Of a DNA stretch of 64,000 nt, positions 1 through 9,878 are shown piece after piece. A program made the position numbers and the translations under genes. The DNA is from Blautia sp. (lineage in GTDB: Bacteria > Bacillota > Clostridia > Lachnospirales > Lachnospiraceae), in NCBI GenBank assembly GCA_022770365.1, contig JALEHU010000092.1:1-64000 (forward strand), given 5' to 3'. How positions within the stretch are numbered: the first letter of the stretch is position 1; the number at the start of each line of letters is the position of its first letter. The notes under the pieces are model-generated. The model was not told the origin of the DNA. It saw nothing but the letters and a program-made list of their open reading frames with translations, and did not search any database.

Positions 1-67
1 ACCCCCTGTGACCGTATAATGAGCTCACTTACCAAAGTGAAGGATTGACAGGTCATAGGGGGTTTTT
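1..67 (+). promoter_or_regulatory. Hairpin sequestering the spoIIGA Shine-Dalgarno (candidate)
   Basis: ACCCCCTGTGACC (1-13) pairs with GGTCATAGGGGGT (51-63), 13 pairs with one G-U; AGGGGG is 5 nt upstream of ATG at 68. Confidence 0.5.
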
Positions 68-919
68 ATGTATTATGAAGTATACATAGATGTCGTCTTT
101 GTGACGAATCTCTTGATGGACTATATTCTTTTGCGTCTTGTGGGAAAAATATTCCGATGCAGGAGGACACGCGGGAGATACCTTCTTGCGGCGTCTGTCG
201 GCGCCCTGTTTTCCTGTTTTATTCTGTATGTACAGATGGATGGATTTCTTCCTGTGGTTATCCTGCTCCACGGAGCATGCGCCATGGGAATGATCCGGCT
301 GGGACTGGGTCTTAAGAAAGGAAGTCTGCTGGTAAAAGCAATGCTTGCCATGTATTTTACGGCATTTCTTCTGGGCGGTTTCATGGAGGCTGCAGCAGCG
401 GGAAATGAGCTGACATGGAAAATGTTCGTTCTTTTTGCCATCAGCGCTTATCTTGGCTTAAGCGGGTTTATTTATCTGTCCGATTCGATCCGGGCACAGC
501 GGAAGAATATCTATCCGGTAACCCTGTCGTTTCAGGGAAAAGTACAGTCTGCTTACGGGTATTATGATACAGGTAATCTGCTGTCAGATCCTGTGAGCGG
601 TGCGCCGGTTTCTGTGATGAAACCGGAACTTTTGGAAACAATGCTGCCGGGAGAATTATTAGACGGGCTGAAACACCTGAATGAGAACCCAGGGGAGTCA
701 GAAAGTACAGAGCTTGTTTTGCTGAAACCCAGATTTCTGTCTTACAGGACAGTAGGGCATGAGGATGGAGTGATGCTGACAATCACGCTTGAGGACCTTT
801 GTATCCACACTCCCGGAGAAGTGGTTCATATTTCAGGACCGGTGTTTGCGCTGGCCTTCGAACCCTCCGCTTTGGGAAATGAGTACAAAGTACTGTTGAA
901 TTCCAGATTATTGCATTAG
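68..919 (+). CDS. spoIIGA: Sigma-E processing peptidase SpoIIGA
   Basis: N-terminal multi-TM region, DTGN aspartic protease motif (YYDTGNLLSDP), followed by sigE. Confidence 0.9.
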   Translation: MYYEVYIDVVFVTNLLMDYILLRLVGKIFRCRRTRGRYLLAASVGALFSCFILYVQMDGFLPVVILLHGACAMGMIRLGLGLKKGSLLVKAMLAMYFTAFLLGGFMEAAAAGNELTWKMFVLFAISAYLGLSGFIYLSDSIRAQRKNIYPVTLSFQGKVQSAYGYYDTGNLLSDPVSGAPVSVMKPELLETMLPGELLDGLKHLNENPGESESTELVLLKPRFLSYRTVGHEDGVMLTITLEDLCIHTPGEVVHISGPVFALAFEPSALGNEYKVLLNSRLLH

Positions 920-931
920 GAGGGGTCACAT

Positions 932-1657
932 ATGAACACGAACGCAGCAGGCAGTTATCCGCTTCCGGTCCTTTCCAGGCTGGTTTTTTCCAGGCCGAAG
1001 GAGCTTTATTATATTGGCGGCAATGATGTTTTACCGGCACCGCTTTCACCGCAGAGAGAAGCTTATGTTATCGATGAGCTTGGCACAGACAGGGAAAAAG
1101 AGGCAAAAGCACTTCTTATTGAACATAATCTACGCCTGGTGGTATATATTGCCAAGAAGTTTGACAACACAGGTGTTGGAGTGGAAGATCTGATTTCCAT
1201 CGGCACCATAGGGCTTATCAAAGCAATCAATACTTTCAATCCGGTGAAAAACATCAAGCTTGCCACATATGCATCCAGGTGTATTGAGAATGAGATTCTC
1301 ATGTATCTGCGCCGCAACAGCAGGACAAAGATGGAGGTTTCCATAGACGAACCTCTGAATGTGGACTGGGATGGAAATGAACTGCTTCTTTCGGATATTC
1401 TCGGGACAGACGATGATGTTATATCACGCAAAATGGAGGATGAGGTGGAGATCAGCCTCCTGGGCAAAGCCATCAGCAAACTTTCTCCCAGAGAACAGAC
1501 GATCATCCGGCTGCGTTTCGGACTGAACAATGAAGACGGGAAAGAAAAAACCCAGAAAGAGGTGGCTGACCTTCTGGGTATTTCACAGTCTTATATCTCC
1601 CGGCTGGAGAAAAGAATCATGAAACGCCTTAAAAAAGAAATAATAAAATACGAATAA
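932..1657 (+). CDS. sigE: RNA polymerase sporulation sigma factor SigE
   Basis: Full-length sigma-70 protein ([34 protein letters not shown]), directly after spoIIGA. Confidence 0.95.
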   Translation: MNTNAAGSYPLPVLSRLVFSRPKELYYIGGNDVLPAPLSPQREAYVIDELGTDREKEAKALLIEHNLRLVVYIAKKFDNTGVGVEDLISIGTIGLIKAINTFNPVKNIKLATYASRCIENEILMYLRRNSRTKMEVSIDEPLNVDWDGNELLLSDILGTDDDVISRKMEDEVEISLLGKAISKLSPREQTIIRLRFGLNNEDGKEKTQKEVADLLGISQSYISRLEKRIMKRLKKEIIKYE

Positions 1658-1703
1658 AACGAATATCAGTATAAAACGAATATCAGTATAAAACGAATTT
1701 AAG
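1656..1703 (+). repeat. 17-bp tandem repeat AAAACGAATATCAGTAT, about 2.7 copies, beginning at the sigE stop codon
   Basis: Direct reading: two exact copies plus a degenerate third. Confidence 0.85.
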
Positions 1704-1719
1704 AATAATACTATTTTGG

Positions 1720-1764
1720 ACCGCCGTCTCTGGAAGAGAACTACTCCGGAGGCGGCGGTTTAAA
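1720..1764 (+). terminator. Rho-independent-like terminator after sigE
   Basis: ACCGCCGTCTC...GGAGGCGGCGGT stem. Confidence 0.6.
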
Positions 1765-1793
1765 AACAGGTTTACAAAAGCGGAAGGAACCTG

Positions 1794-2696
1794 TCACATA
1801 TGTCGGTTTCTGTATTCTTTTGGGGTACAGCCTTTAAGCTGCTTGAATTTACGGATGAAGTAGCTGACATTTTCGAAACCGCAGTCCAGACAGATGCTGA
1901 GGATGGAGCTGGTTGTTTCTGTGAGAAGAGTACAGGCATGTCCGATCCTGCAGGAAATCAGATACTGCATGGGAGAAGTGCCTGTGATTTCCCTGAAAAA
2001 CCGGCATAAATACTGCGGGTTACAGGAGATGATATCTGCCAGATCCTTCAGTGAGATGGACTGGGAATAATGGAGCTCCATGTATGATACCAGACTTTTG
2101 TAACGCTCGATTTTCAGCTGGTCTCCGGCGGAAAGACTCTCGCCTGCCGGAAGCAGCATATCATGGATATACATCGTGTTGATCAGATGAAGTAAAAGCA
2201 GCTTACAGGAAACGTACCATCCAGGCGGCTGTTCCAGAGAAAGTTTCATCAATTGCAGAAGTACCGGCTTTAGCTTTTCATAATGTTCGTCCGAAGAACG
2301 CAGAAAATGCGGCAGAATCTGACGTCTGTCCACAAAGGGAGCCAGAACAGATTCTTCCCATTCGTCATGGTATGTAAAATCCAGAATTCTCGAATCAAAA
2401 ATCAGCACTTCATGTTTCGCATCCGGTCCGCTTCCGGTAATCTGATGCAGATCTCCTCCGTTCAGAAAACAAAAATCTCCTTCACAAAGCTGATATTCTT
2501 CAAGATTGATTTCAATAGGATAAGTTCCCCCGGTGATATAAAGAATTTCCACAGTAGGATGCCAGTGCCTGGTGACAAAAAAATGATCAGGGAAATCTGT
2601 CCCCGGACCTGCTTCAAAATGGAGACCCAAAATAGGATTCTGTTCTGTTCCGTGTGTGACATTTTCTTTTAAAGAAAAATCAGGATGCATAAACAC
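1794..2696 (-). CDS. AraC family transcriptional regulator (cupin + HTH)
   Basis: C-terminal AraC HTH (SLKDLADIISCNPQYLCRFFREITGTSPMQYL...CGFENVSYFIRKFKQLKGCTPKEYR). Confidence 0.92.
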   Translation of the reverse strand: MFMHPDFSLKENVTHGTEQNPILGLHFEAGPGTDFPDHFFVTRHWHPTVEILYITGGTYPIEINLEEYQLCEGDFCFLNGGDLHQITGSGPDAKHEVLIFDSRILDFTYHDEWEESVLAPFVDRRQILPHFLRSSDEHYEKLKPVLLQLMKLSLEQPPGWYVSCKLLLLHLINTMYIHDMLLPAGESLSAGDQLKIERYKSLVSYMELHYSQSISLKDLADIISCNPQYLCRFFREITGTSPMQYLISCRIGHACTLLTETTSSILSICLDCGFENVSYFIRKFKQLKGCTPKEYRNRHM

Positions 2697-2743
2697 CTCC
2701 GAAAGTCAAGATTGTGTTATTATTATACAGAATGGTGCAAGCG

Positions 2744-2845
2744 CATTCAAGAAGAAAATGGTATAATAACACCAGAGCATTCAAGAGGAAATAATGTGGT
2801 GATGCCGGAGAATTCAAAAAGGAAAAATATATCATGATACCAGAT
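2744..2845 (+). repeat. Three degenerate tandem copies of a 33-35 bp unit (CATTCAAGAAGAAAAT..ACACCAGAG) in the GH31 promoter region
   Basis: Units start at 2744, 2778 and 2811; shared ATTCAA(G/A)A(A/G)GAAA.. and (A)CC(A/G)GAG/T ends. Confidence 0.6.
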
Positions 2846-2864
2846 CGACAGGAGGAATGAAGAA

Positions 2865-4856
2865 ATGATACGGAAATACGTTTTTGGAGAACCGTTTGAT
2901 ACCGAAGCGGTGGTAAAAGAAATCGAAACAGCAAATGGAATGCCCTGTTTTGGAACGATCAGTACGGAAAACGGGTTTGCATTCACTTATAAAATGTCCG
3001 AGGACGATATTGTCTATGGTCTTGGAGAAGCGAACCGCGGATTGAATAAACGCGGCTACTGCTATATCAGCAACTGCTCGGATGATCCGCACCACACAGA
3101 AGAGAAACGCTCTCTGTATGCTGCGCACAATTTTCTTGTTGTTTCAGGAAAAGAGAATTTTGGATTATTCTTCGATTATCCGACGGTGATCACCTTTGAT
3201 ATCGGATATACCAGATCCGATGTTCTGAAAGTAAGCTGTGATGCCGCTGATCTGAATCTGTATGTGATCGAGGGGGAAAATGCATATGATATCGTGAAAC
3301 AGTTCCGCAGCATCATCGGAAGAAGCTATATTCCGCCGAAATTTGCTTTTGGATTCGGTCAGAGCCGCTGGGGATATAAGACGAAGGAAGACTTTTGGAA
3401 AGTGACAGAGGGATACCGCAGTAATCAGATCCCCATTGACATGATTTATATGGATATTGATTATATGGAAGGGTATAAAGATTTTACTCTGAACGAAGAA
3501 AATTTCCAGGATTTCCCGGAATTTGTCAGTGATATGAAAGAACAGGGAATCCGTCTGGTTCCGATCATTGATGCAGGTGTCAAAGTGGAAGAAGGCTATT
3601 CCGTATATGAAGAAGGTGTCAGAAATAATTATTTCTGTAAACGTGAGGATGGAAGTGATTTTGTCGCTGCTGTCTGGCCGGGGGATACGCATTTTCCGGA
3701 TGTGCTGAATGCAGATGCAAGAAAATGGTTCGGTGATCATTACCGTGTGCTGATCGACCAGGGAATCGAGGGGTTCTGGAATGATATGAATGAGCCCGCG
3801 ATATTTTATTCCAGAGAAGGGATGGAGGAACTGAAGGAGAAGATCCGGAAGATTGTCCAGGAGGATATGGAGGCCCTTCCTGTCTGGGAACTGGGAGCTG
3901 CTGTGGAAGGAGTTGCCAATAATCCGAAGGATTATGAGCGTTTTTATCACAATGTAGACGGAAAGAAAATTCGTCATGACAAAGTACATAATCTTTTTGG
4001 CTATAACATGACAAGAGCGGCAGGAGAAGCCTTTGAGAGAATCGATCCGGGCAGGCGCTTCCTGATGTTTTCCCGTTCTTCCTATGTGGGAATGCACCGT
4101 TACGGCGGTATCTGGACCGGAGATAATAAATCCTGGTGGTCTCACATCCTTCTGAACCTGAAAATGATGCCGTCTTTGAATATGTGCGGATTTTTGTATA
4201 CAGGTGCAGACCTTGGCGGATTTGGCGCAAATGCCACGAGAGATCTGGTACTTCGCTGGCTTGCGCTGGGAGTGTTTACTCCGCTGATGAGAAACCATGC
4301 TGCGATCGGCACACGGGAGCAGGAATGCTACCAGTTTGAAAATACCGATGATTTCCGCGGAGTGATCGAGACACGTTACCGCCTTGTTCCGTATCTGTAC
4401 AGCGAGTATGTCAAAGCAGCGCTGAATGACGATATGTATTTTAAGCCTCTGGCATTTGTCTATCCGGAGGATGAATTTGCAGTGCGTGTGGAAGATCAGA
4501 TGATGGTGGGAAATGAGATTATGATCGCTCCTGTGTATACACAGAACGCAAAGGGCCGCTATGTTTATCTGCCGGAGCGCATGAAGCTTGTGAAATTTAC
4601 AAAAGACAATCAGTACACAGAAGAAGTTCTGGAGAAAGGACATCATTATGTGGAAATTGCTTTGAACGAAGTACCTCTGTTTATCCGGGAAGGAAGATGC
4701 ATTCCTGTGGCAAAGGCTGCTCAGACGGTAGAAAAGCTGGATACAGAGAATCTGGAGCTGCTTGGCTTTGACGGAGCAGAATATGAACTTTATGAAGATG
4801 ACGGAATTCATAAAGATTATGAAAACCCGGAGAATTATAAAATCCTGAAAAAGTAG
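2865..4856 (+). CDS. Glycoside hydrolase family 31 (alpha-glucosidase/alpha-xylosidase type)
   Basis: GFWNDMNEPAIF and RSSYVGMHRYGGIWTGDNKSWW motifs. Confidence 0.93.
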   Translation: MIRKYVFGEPFDTEAVVKEIETANGMPCFGTISTENGFAFTYKMSEDDIVYGLGEANRGLNKRGYCYISNCSDDPHHTEEKRSLYAAHNFLVVSGKENFGLFFDYPTVITFDIGYTRSDVLKVSCDAADLNLYVIEGENAYDIVKQFRSIIGRSYIPPKFAFGFGQSRWGYKTKEDFWKVTEGYRSNQIPIDMIYMDIDYMEGYKDFTLNEENFQDFPEFVSDMKEQGIRLVPIIDAGVKVEEGYSVYEEGVRNNYFCKREDGSDFVAAVWPGDTHFPDVLNADARKWFGDHYRVLIDQGIEGFWNDMNEPAIFYSREGMEELKEKIRKIVQEDMEALPVWELGAAVEGVANNPKDYERFYHNVDGKKIRHDKVHNLFGYNMTRAAGEAFERIDPGRRFLMFSRSSYVGMHRYGGIWTGDNKSWWSHILLNLKMMPSLNMCGFLYTGADLGGFGANATRDLVLRWLALGVFTPLMRNHAAIGTREQECYQFENTDDFRGVIETRYRLVPYLYSEYVKAALNDDMYFKPLAFVYPEDEFAVRVEDQMMVGNEIMIAPVYTQNAKGRYVYLPERMKLVKFTKDNQYTEEVLEKGHHYVEIALNEVPLFIREGRCIPVAKAAQTVEKLDTENLELLGFDGAEYELYEDDGIHKDYENPENYKILKK

Positions 4857-4866
4857 ATCCCTGATG

Positions 4867-4920
4867 GAGCATCTCTCTGACAGTACGATATGTGCGTTTC
4901 GGAGAGATGCTTTTATTTGA
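4867..4920 (+). terminator. Terminator after GH31
   Basis: AGCATCTCTC...GAGAGATGCTTTTATTT. Confidence 0.75.
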
Positions 4921-5031
4921 TACTTTACAAATATTGAAAGCATCGCTATAATACGAAACAAAATGATGTCAAAATAAAAACGATAACTGGCATTGATTTA
5001 GAAATTTTATATGACCGGAAAGGAAGACAAA

Positions 5032-5565
5032 ATGGAATTACAGAATGGAAGACCGGAAAATACAGACGACAGACTGGATAAAGAAATCCGTGTATATGAC
5101 TTACTGGATTCTCTTGGCGTAGAGTATCAAAGGGTGGATCATGAAGCGGCAATGACTATGGATGTCTGCGAAGAAATTGACAGAGTACTGGAAGCAACGA
5201 TCTGCAAAAATCTTTTTCTCTGCAATCGGCAGGAAACAGATTTTTATCTTTTGATGATCGCCGGCGACAAGAAATTCAAAACAAAGGATATTTCCGCGCA
5301 GATTCATTCTGCCAGGCTGTCTTTTGCAAAAGAAGAATATATGGAAGAATATCTGGATATTACGCCGGGATCTGTAAGCGTCATGGGTCTGATGAATGAT
5401 AAAGAAGGAAAAGTCAGACTCCTGATGGACGAGGATGTGCTTAAAAGAGAGTATATCGGCTGCCATCCCTGCATCAATACCTCAAGCCTGAGAATCCGGA
5501 CAGAGGATATGATGAACCGAATCATTCCGGCTATGCATCATACTCCGCAGATTGTTCATTTATAA
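5032..5565 (+). CDS. YbaK/ProX-type aminoacyl-tRNA deacylase
   Basis: YDLLDSLGVEYQRVDHEAAMT...KNLFLCNRQ; GSVSVMGLMND; HPCINTSSLRI. Confidence 0.85.
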   Translation: MELQNGRPENTDDRLDKEIRVYDLLDSLGVEYQRVDHEAAMTMDVCEEIDRVLEATICKNLFLCNRQETDFYLLMIAGDKKFKTKDISAQIHSARLSFAKEEYMEEYLDITPGSVSVMGLMNDKEGKVRLLMDEDVLKREYIGCHPCINTSSLRIRTEDMMNRIIPAMHHTPQIVHL

Positions 5566-5684
5566 TAAATCATGTAACGGAAGTTAACCAAAAAAATCTC
5601 CTGTTCTCAAAAATTATTGTTTACGTTAAAGCGATAAAGTGGTATATTACTTATATCAGTAACGAATCAGAAAGGAAAAAAGAT

Positions 5685-6992
5685 ATGGAGAGATACTATC
5701 AGCCAGAGATTGAGTGCGCTTCCAGAGAGCAGATCCGGGAGTGGCAGAGTGAACGACTGGTAAAACAGGTACAGAATGTATGGGATAATGTACCATTTTA
5801 CAAACAGAAAATGCAGGAACAGGGACTGGAGCTGGGAGATATCAAGTCCGTGGATGATTTACATAAGCTTCCGTTTGTTACAAAAGATGATTTGCGTGAC
5901 TGCTATCCATATGGCTTGCTGGCGCGCCCGTTAAGCGAATGTGTGAGAATCCAGTCTACCAGCGGAACGACAGGAAGAAGAGTTGTGGCATTTTATACAC
6001 AGCATGATATTGATCTGTGGGAAGACTGCTGCGCCAGAGCGATTGTGGCAGCAGGCGGAACGAAGGAGGATGTCTGCCACGTAAGTTACGGATACGGACT
6101 TTTTACAGGAGGTCCCGGACTGAACGGCGGGTCCCACAAGGTTGGCTGTCTGACACTGCCGATGTCTTCCGGTAATACGGAACGTCAGATCCAGTTTATG
6201 ACAGACCTGGGCTCTACGATTCTGTGCTGTACTCCGTCTTATGCAGCTTATTTAGCAGAGAGCATCCATGAGAGAGGCGTGCGTGATCAGATTAAGTTAA
6301 AAGCAGGTATTTTTGGTGCAGAAGCATGGACGGAAGAAATGCGTCATGACATCGAAGAGAAACTGGGAATCAAGGCTTATGATATTTACGGACTGACCGA
6401 AATATCCGGCCCCGGAGTTTCTTTTGAGTGTTCTGAACAGTCCGGTATGCATGTAAATGAAGATCATTTTATTGCGGAAGTCATCAACCCCAAGACAGGC
6501 GAAGTCCTTCCGGACGGCGAAAAGGGAGAACTCGTTTTCACCAGTATCACGAAGGAGGCATTCCCGCTGATCCGTTATCGTACCCGTGATATCTGTATCT
6601 TAAGCAGAAAACAGTGTTCCTGCGGCAGAACGCATGTAAAAATGACCAAACCTCTGGGAAGAAGCGATGACATGCTCATTGTTAAGGGTGTCAACGTATT
6701 CCCGTCTCAGATCGAAACCGTTCTGATGAACAAAGGATATCCGGCAAACTACCAGATCGTTGTGGATCGTGTCAACAACAGTGACACCATTGAAGTACAT
6801 GTGGAAATGACTCCGGAAATGTTCTCTGACAGCCTGAGTGTCGTATCGGCAAAAGAAAAAGAACTGGTTGATGCACTGAAAGCGATGCTTGGCATTTACG
6901 CGAAGGTGAAACTGGTGAATCCAAAAGCCATCACAAGAAGTGAAGGGAAGGCTGTACGTGTCATTGACAAACGTAATCTGTATCAGCAGTGA
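5685..6992 (+). CDS. Phenylacetate-CoA ligase
   Basis: IQSTSGTTGR, AYDIYGLTEISGPGVSFEC, MLIVKGVNVFPSQIE. Confidence 0.93.
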   Translation: MERYYQPEIECASREQIREWQSERLVKQVQNVWDNVPFYKQKMQEQGLELGDIKSVDDLHKLPFVTKDDLRDCYPYGLLARPLSECVRIQSTSGTTGRRVVAFYTQHDIDLWEDCCARAIVAAGGTKEDVCHVSYGYGLFTGGPGLNGGSHKVGCLTLPMSSGNTERQIQFMTDLGSTILCCTPSYAAYLAESIHERGVRDQIKLKAGIFGAEAWTEEMRHDIEEKLGIKAYDIYGLTEISGPGVSFECSEQSGMHVNEDHFIAEVINPKTGEVLPDGEKGELVFTSITKEAFPLIRYRTRDICILSRKQCSCGRTHVKMTKPLGRSDDMLIVKGVNVFPSQIETVLMNKGYPANYQIVVDRVNNSDTIEVHVEMTPEMFSDSLSVVSAKEKELVDALKAMLGIYAKVKLVNPKAITRSEGKAVRVIDKRNLYQQ

Positions 6993-7066
6993 TTCCATAG
7001 ATATTGAGTCGGACTCCCTCCCGGGATTCCGGCAGAAGAGTTTGTGTTTGAGAAGGAGGAACTTTT

Positions 7067-7498
7067 ATGACAGTGAAACAGATTTCCGTATTCCTGGAAA
7101 ATAAACCTGGCAGGCTCGCTGAATTTACCGATGTTCTGTCAGAGAATAATATTAATATGAGAGCGCTGTCTCTTGCAGAAGCATCCGATTTCGGTATTGT
7201 TCGTGTGATCGTGGATGACGTCTATAATACATCTACCGTGCTGAAGGACCATGATTATATTTTCTCTATTACGAAGGTTCTTGCAGTAGAAATGCCCGAT
7301 GAACCGGGCGCGCTTTCCAGAGTCATTCGTGTTCTTGGAGACAATGAAGTTAACGTGGAATATATGTATGCATTTACTGCACGCAAGAAAGACAGTGCTT
7401 ATATGATCATCCGTGTGGCAGATAACAAAAAAGCAATTGAAGTGCTGCAGAAAAACGGTATCCGTCCTGTATGCCAGGATGAACTGATGGAAGCATAA
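7067..7498 (+). CDS. Tandem ACT domain protein
   Basis: Two ACT repeats (ISVFLENKPGRLAEFTDVL; AVEMPDEPGALSRVIRVL); commonly adjacent to phenylacetate-CoA ligase. Confidence 0.88.
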   Translation: MTVKQISVFLENKPGRLAEFTDVLSENNINMRALSLAEASDFGIVRVIVDDVYNTSTVLKDHDYIFSITKVLAVEMPDEPGALSRVIRVLGDNEVNVEYMYAFTARKKDSAYMIIRVADNKKAIEVLQKNGIRPVCQDELMEA

Positions 7499-7570
7499 CA
7501 GAAATTCCGTTTCTGTGAGCAGACGGAAGAAGAGTAAGCATTCTGCTGTGAATGGAAAAAATGGAAGTGA

Positions 7571-7618
7571 AAGAATGCCGGTACATACGGAAGGTCTGTG
7601 TGTGCCGGCATTTTTTAT
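7571..7618 (+). terminator. Terminator
   Basis: AATGCCGGTACATAC...GTGTGTGCCGGCATTTTTT. Confidence 0.7.
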
Positions 7619-7697
7619 ATCATAATATCCTGGATTATGATACAGTCATTTCATCCGGTTTTGGAGAACAGAATTTAAGGAGGCATCTGGACGGACT

Positions 7698-8454
7698 ATG
7701 AATCATGAAGAACTGGAACAGTATATATGGCAGTACACAGAAGAGGAAATCAGAGCAAAATCGTATATGGAGAGTCAGACACCGGAAACAGGAAGACAGC
7801 TTCAGGACGAACGGCAGACTTTTCGAAAACTGGATTCCGACACTTATTTGTTCGAAAGCAGCAGGTTTATGGAAGCAGGGAAAAAAATCGTTGTATCCAG
7901 ACAGGACCGGTTCCGCACCGTCTGCCCTCATAAACATGATTATATTGAACTTTGTTATGTGTGGGAGGGAGAATGCCGTCAGAGCATTGAAGGCAAAGAA
8001 GTGATCACTCGAAAAGGAGATATCTGTATTTTTGATACACAGGCGGTTCATTCCATTGAAGCCGCAGGTGCAGGAGATATCCTGATCAATATTCTGATGC
8101 GCAAAGAAGTGTTTGATTCTGCATTTCTCAGTCGAATGACCAGAATGGGGATTGTTTCGGAATTTCTGGCAGATGCAGTGACCAGGAACCGAAAAAAGGA
8201 GCATTATCTGTATTTTCCATCTCACAGAAGCGAACGGATCCGTCAGATCATGGAACAGATTCTCCTGGAATACTTCACAGCGGATCTGGGGATGGAGGAA
8301 ATCCTGGAAAGTTATCTGATCATTCTTTTTACGGAACTGCTGCGGCTATTAAGGGATATCTCCATAGAAAAGAAGTCCGTATCAAATGATGTACAGATCC
8401 TGGAGCTGCTTGCTTATATTGAGGAACATTATGAGACCTGTACTCTGAAATATA
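7698..8454 (+). pseudogene. AraC family regulator, sensor domain only; HTH domain missing
   Basis: N-terminal cupin region (CPHKHDYIELCYVWEGECRQSIEGK) runs to ...YIEEHYETCTLK, where the HTH should begin, then promoter-like DNA. Confidence 0.8.
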
Positions 8455-8534
8455 TTGACAAATCAGTAGATCTGAGTAATAATACAATTAACTTTAATAA
8501 AACGTTTTATAAAACTATACATAGGAGGATTTTT

Positions 8535-9560
8535 ATGTTACAGCAGATCATGACAAAACCAGGAGAAATTATTTTTGAGGAAGTTCCGGTTCCGGAAGTG
8601 GGAGCAGATCAGGTAAAGGTGAAGATCATGAATATCGGAATCTGCGGTTCTGATATCCATGTTTATCACGGCAAGCATCCTTTTACATCCTATCCGGTAA
8701 CACAGGGTCATGAGGTTTCCGGCGAAATCGTGGAACTGGGTGCAGATGTGACAGGACTGAGTGTCGGACAGAAAGTGACCATCGAGCCGCAGGTGACCTG
8801 TGGAAAATGTCATCCATGCCGTCACGGCAAATATAATCTCTGCGAAGAACTGAAGGTTATGGGATTCCAGACAACAGGAACTGCATCCGAATATTTTGTT
8901 GTGGATGCATCCAAAATCACACCGATTCCGCAGGAAATGTCATATGAAGAAGGTGCAATGATCGAGCCTCTGGCAGTTGCTGTTCATGGTGTGAAGCAGA
9001 TGGGTGATGTGTCCGGGATGGATATCGTTGTTATCGGAGCAGGCCCGATCGGCAATCTGGTTGCCCAGACAGCCAAAGGCATGGGAGCACGCAAAGTTAT
9101 GATCACGGATGTCAGTGATCTTCGTCTGGCAAAAGCCAAAGAGTGCGGAATTGATGTCTGCGTGAATACCAGAGAAAAAGATTTCGGCGAAGCAATGGTG
9201 GAAGCATTTGGCCCGGACAAAGCAGATGTGATTTATGACTGTGCAGGCAACAACATTACCATGGGACAGGCGATCAAATACGCAAGAAAAGGCAGCGTGA
9301 TCGTTCTTGTTGCCGTATTTGCGTCCATGGCTGAAATCGATCTGGCAGTTGCCAATGACCATGAACTGGATATCAAGAGCACCATGATGTACCGTCATGA
9401 GGATTATGTGGATGCGATCCGTCTGGTAAACGAAGACAAAGTTCATTTACGTCCGCTGATTTCAAAATCCTTTGCTTTCCGTGATTTCAAAAAGGCGTAT
9501 GAGTACATTGATGCCAATCGTGAAACAACCATGAAAGTTCTGATCAACGTGCAGGAATAA
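8535..9560 (+). CDS. Zinc-dependent medium-chain alcohol/polyol dehydrogenase
   Basis: Own RBS AGGAGG and ATG at 8535; GQKVTIEPQVTCGKCHPCRHGKYNLCE Zn motif; VVIGAGPIGNLVAQ Rossmann motif. Confidence 0.92.
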   Translation: MLQQIMTKPGEIIFEEVPVPEVGADQVKVKIMNIGICGSDIHVYHGKHPFTSYPVTQGHEVSGEIVELGADVTGLSVGQKVTIEPQVTCGKCHPCRHGKYNLCEELKVMGFQTTGTASEYFVVDASKITPIPQEMSYEEGAMIEPLAVAVHGVKQMGDVSGMDIVVIGAGPIGNLVAQTAKGMGARKVMITDVSDLRLAKAKECGIDVCVNTREKDFGEAMVEAFGPDKADVIYDCAGNNITMGQAIKYARKGSVIVLVAVFASMAEIDLAVANDHELDIKSTMMYRHEDYVDAIRLVNEDKVHLRPLISKSFAFRDFKKAYEYIDANRETTMKVLINVQE

Positions 9561-9582
9561 CAGGAAATTGAAACAGAAAGCT

Positions 9583-9627
9583 GAGCCCCATATACGGAAC
9601 TGACAAGCCGTTTATGGGGCTTTTATA
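9583..9627 (+). terminator. Terminator after ADH
   Basis: AGCCCCATATACGGA...CCGTTTATGGGGCTTTTAT. Confidence 0.75.
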
Positions 9628-9692
9628 AGATGTAATTAAAAATGTCAGAGGATGCTGGTATGTACTGTAGTGTTCTGAAGAGCAGTCCTTAA

Positions 9693-9719
9693 GTAACTGT
9701 GAACGGAGTGAATAGTAAC
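9693..9719 (+). mobile_element. 27-bp palindromic member of MITE-like family A
   Basis: GTAACTGTGAACGGAGTGAATAGTAAC flanked by GTCCTTAA / GACCTTAA (7/8 direct repeat). Confidence 0.65.
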
Positions 9720-9878
9720 GACCTTAAAAATGGTCAATTTTCTATGAAAAAGCGTTATTGAAAAAAAGCGTTTTTTTTAGTATGGTATAAAAAAGTACTA
9801 TACAGCAGATATGAAAAAGCTAAATAATGATTAGTGCAGGGATTCTTTCGTGCTTTTTAGAAAATGGAGGGTATTGAA

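Noticed and set aside
3165-4961. 598-aa minus-strand ORF antisense to the GH31 gene
   Set aside because: Composition (Cys/His/Phe-rich, no domain motifs) is typical of the antisense shadow of a coding gene; the plus strand encodes clear GH31.
5685-7498. Phenylacetate-CoA ligase + ACT protein as a novel pathway
   Set aside because: This gene pair is common in clostridia and archaea and is an ordinary arrangement.
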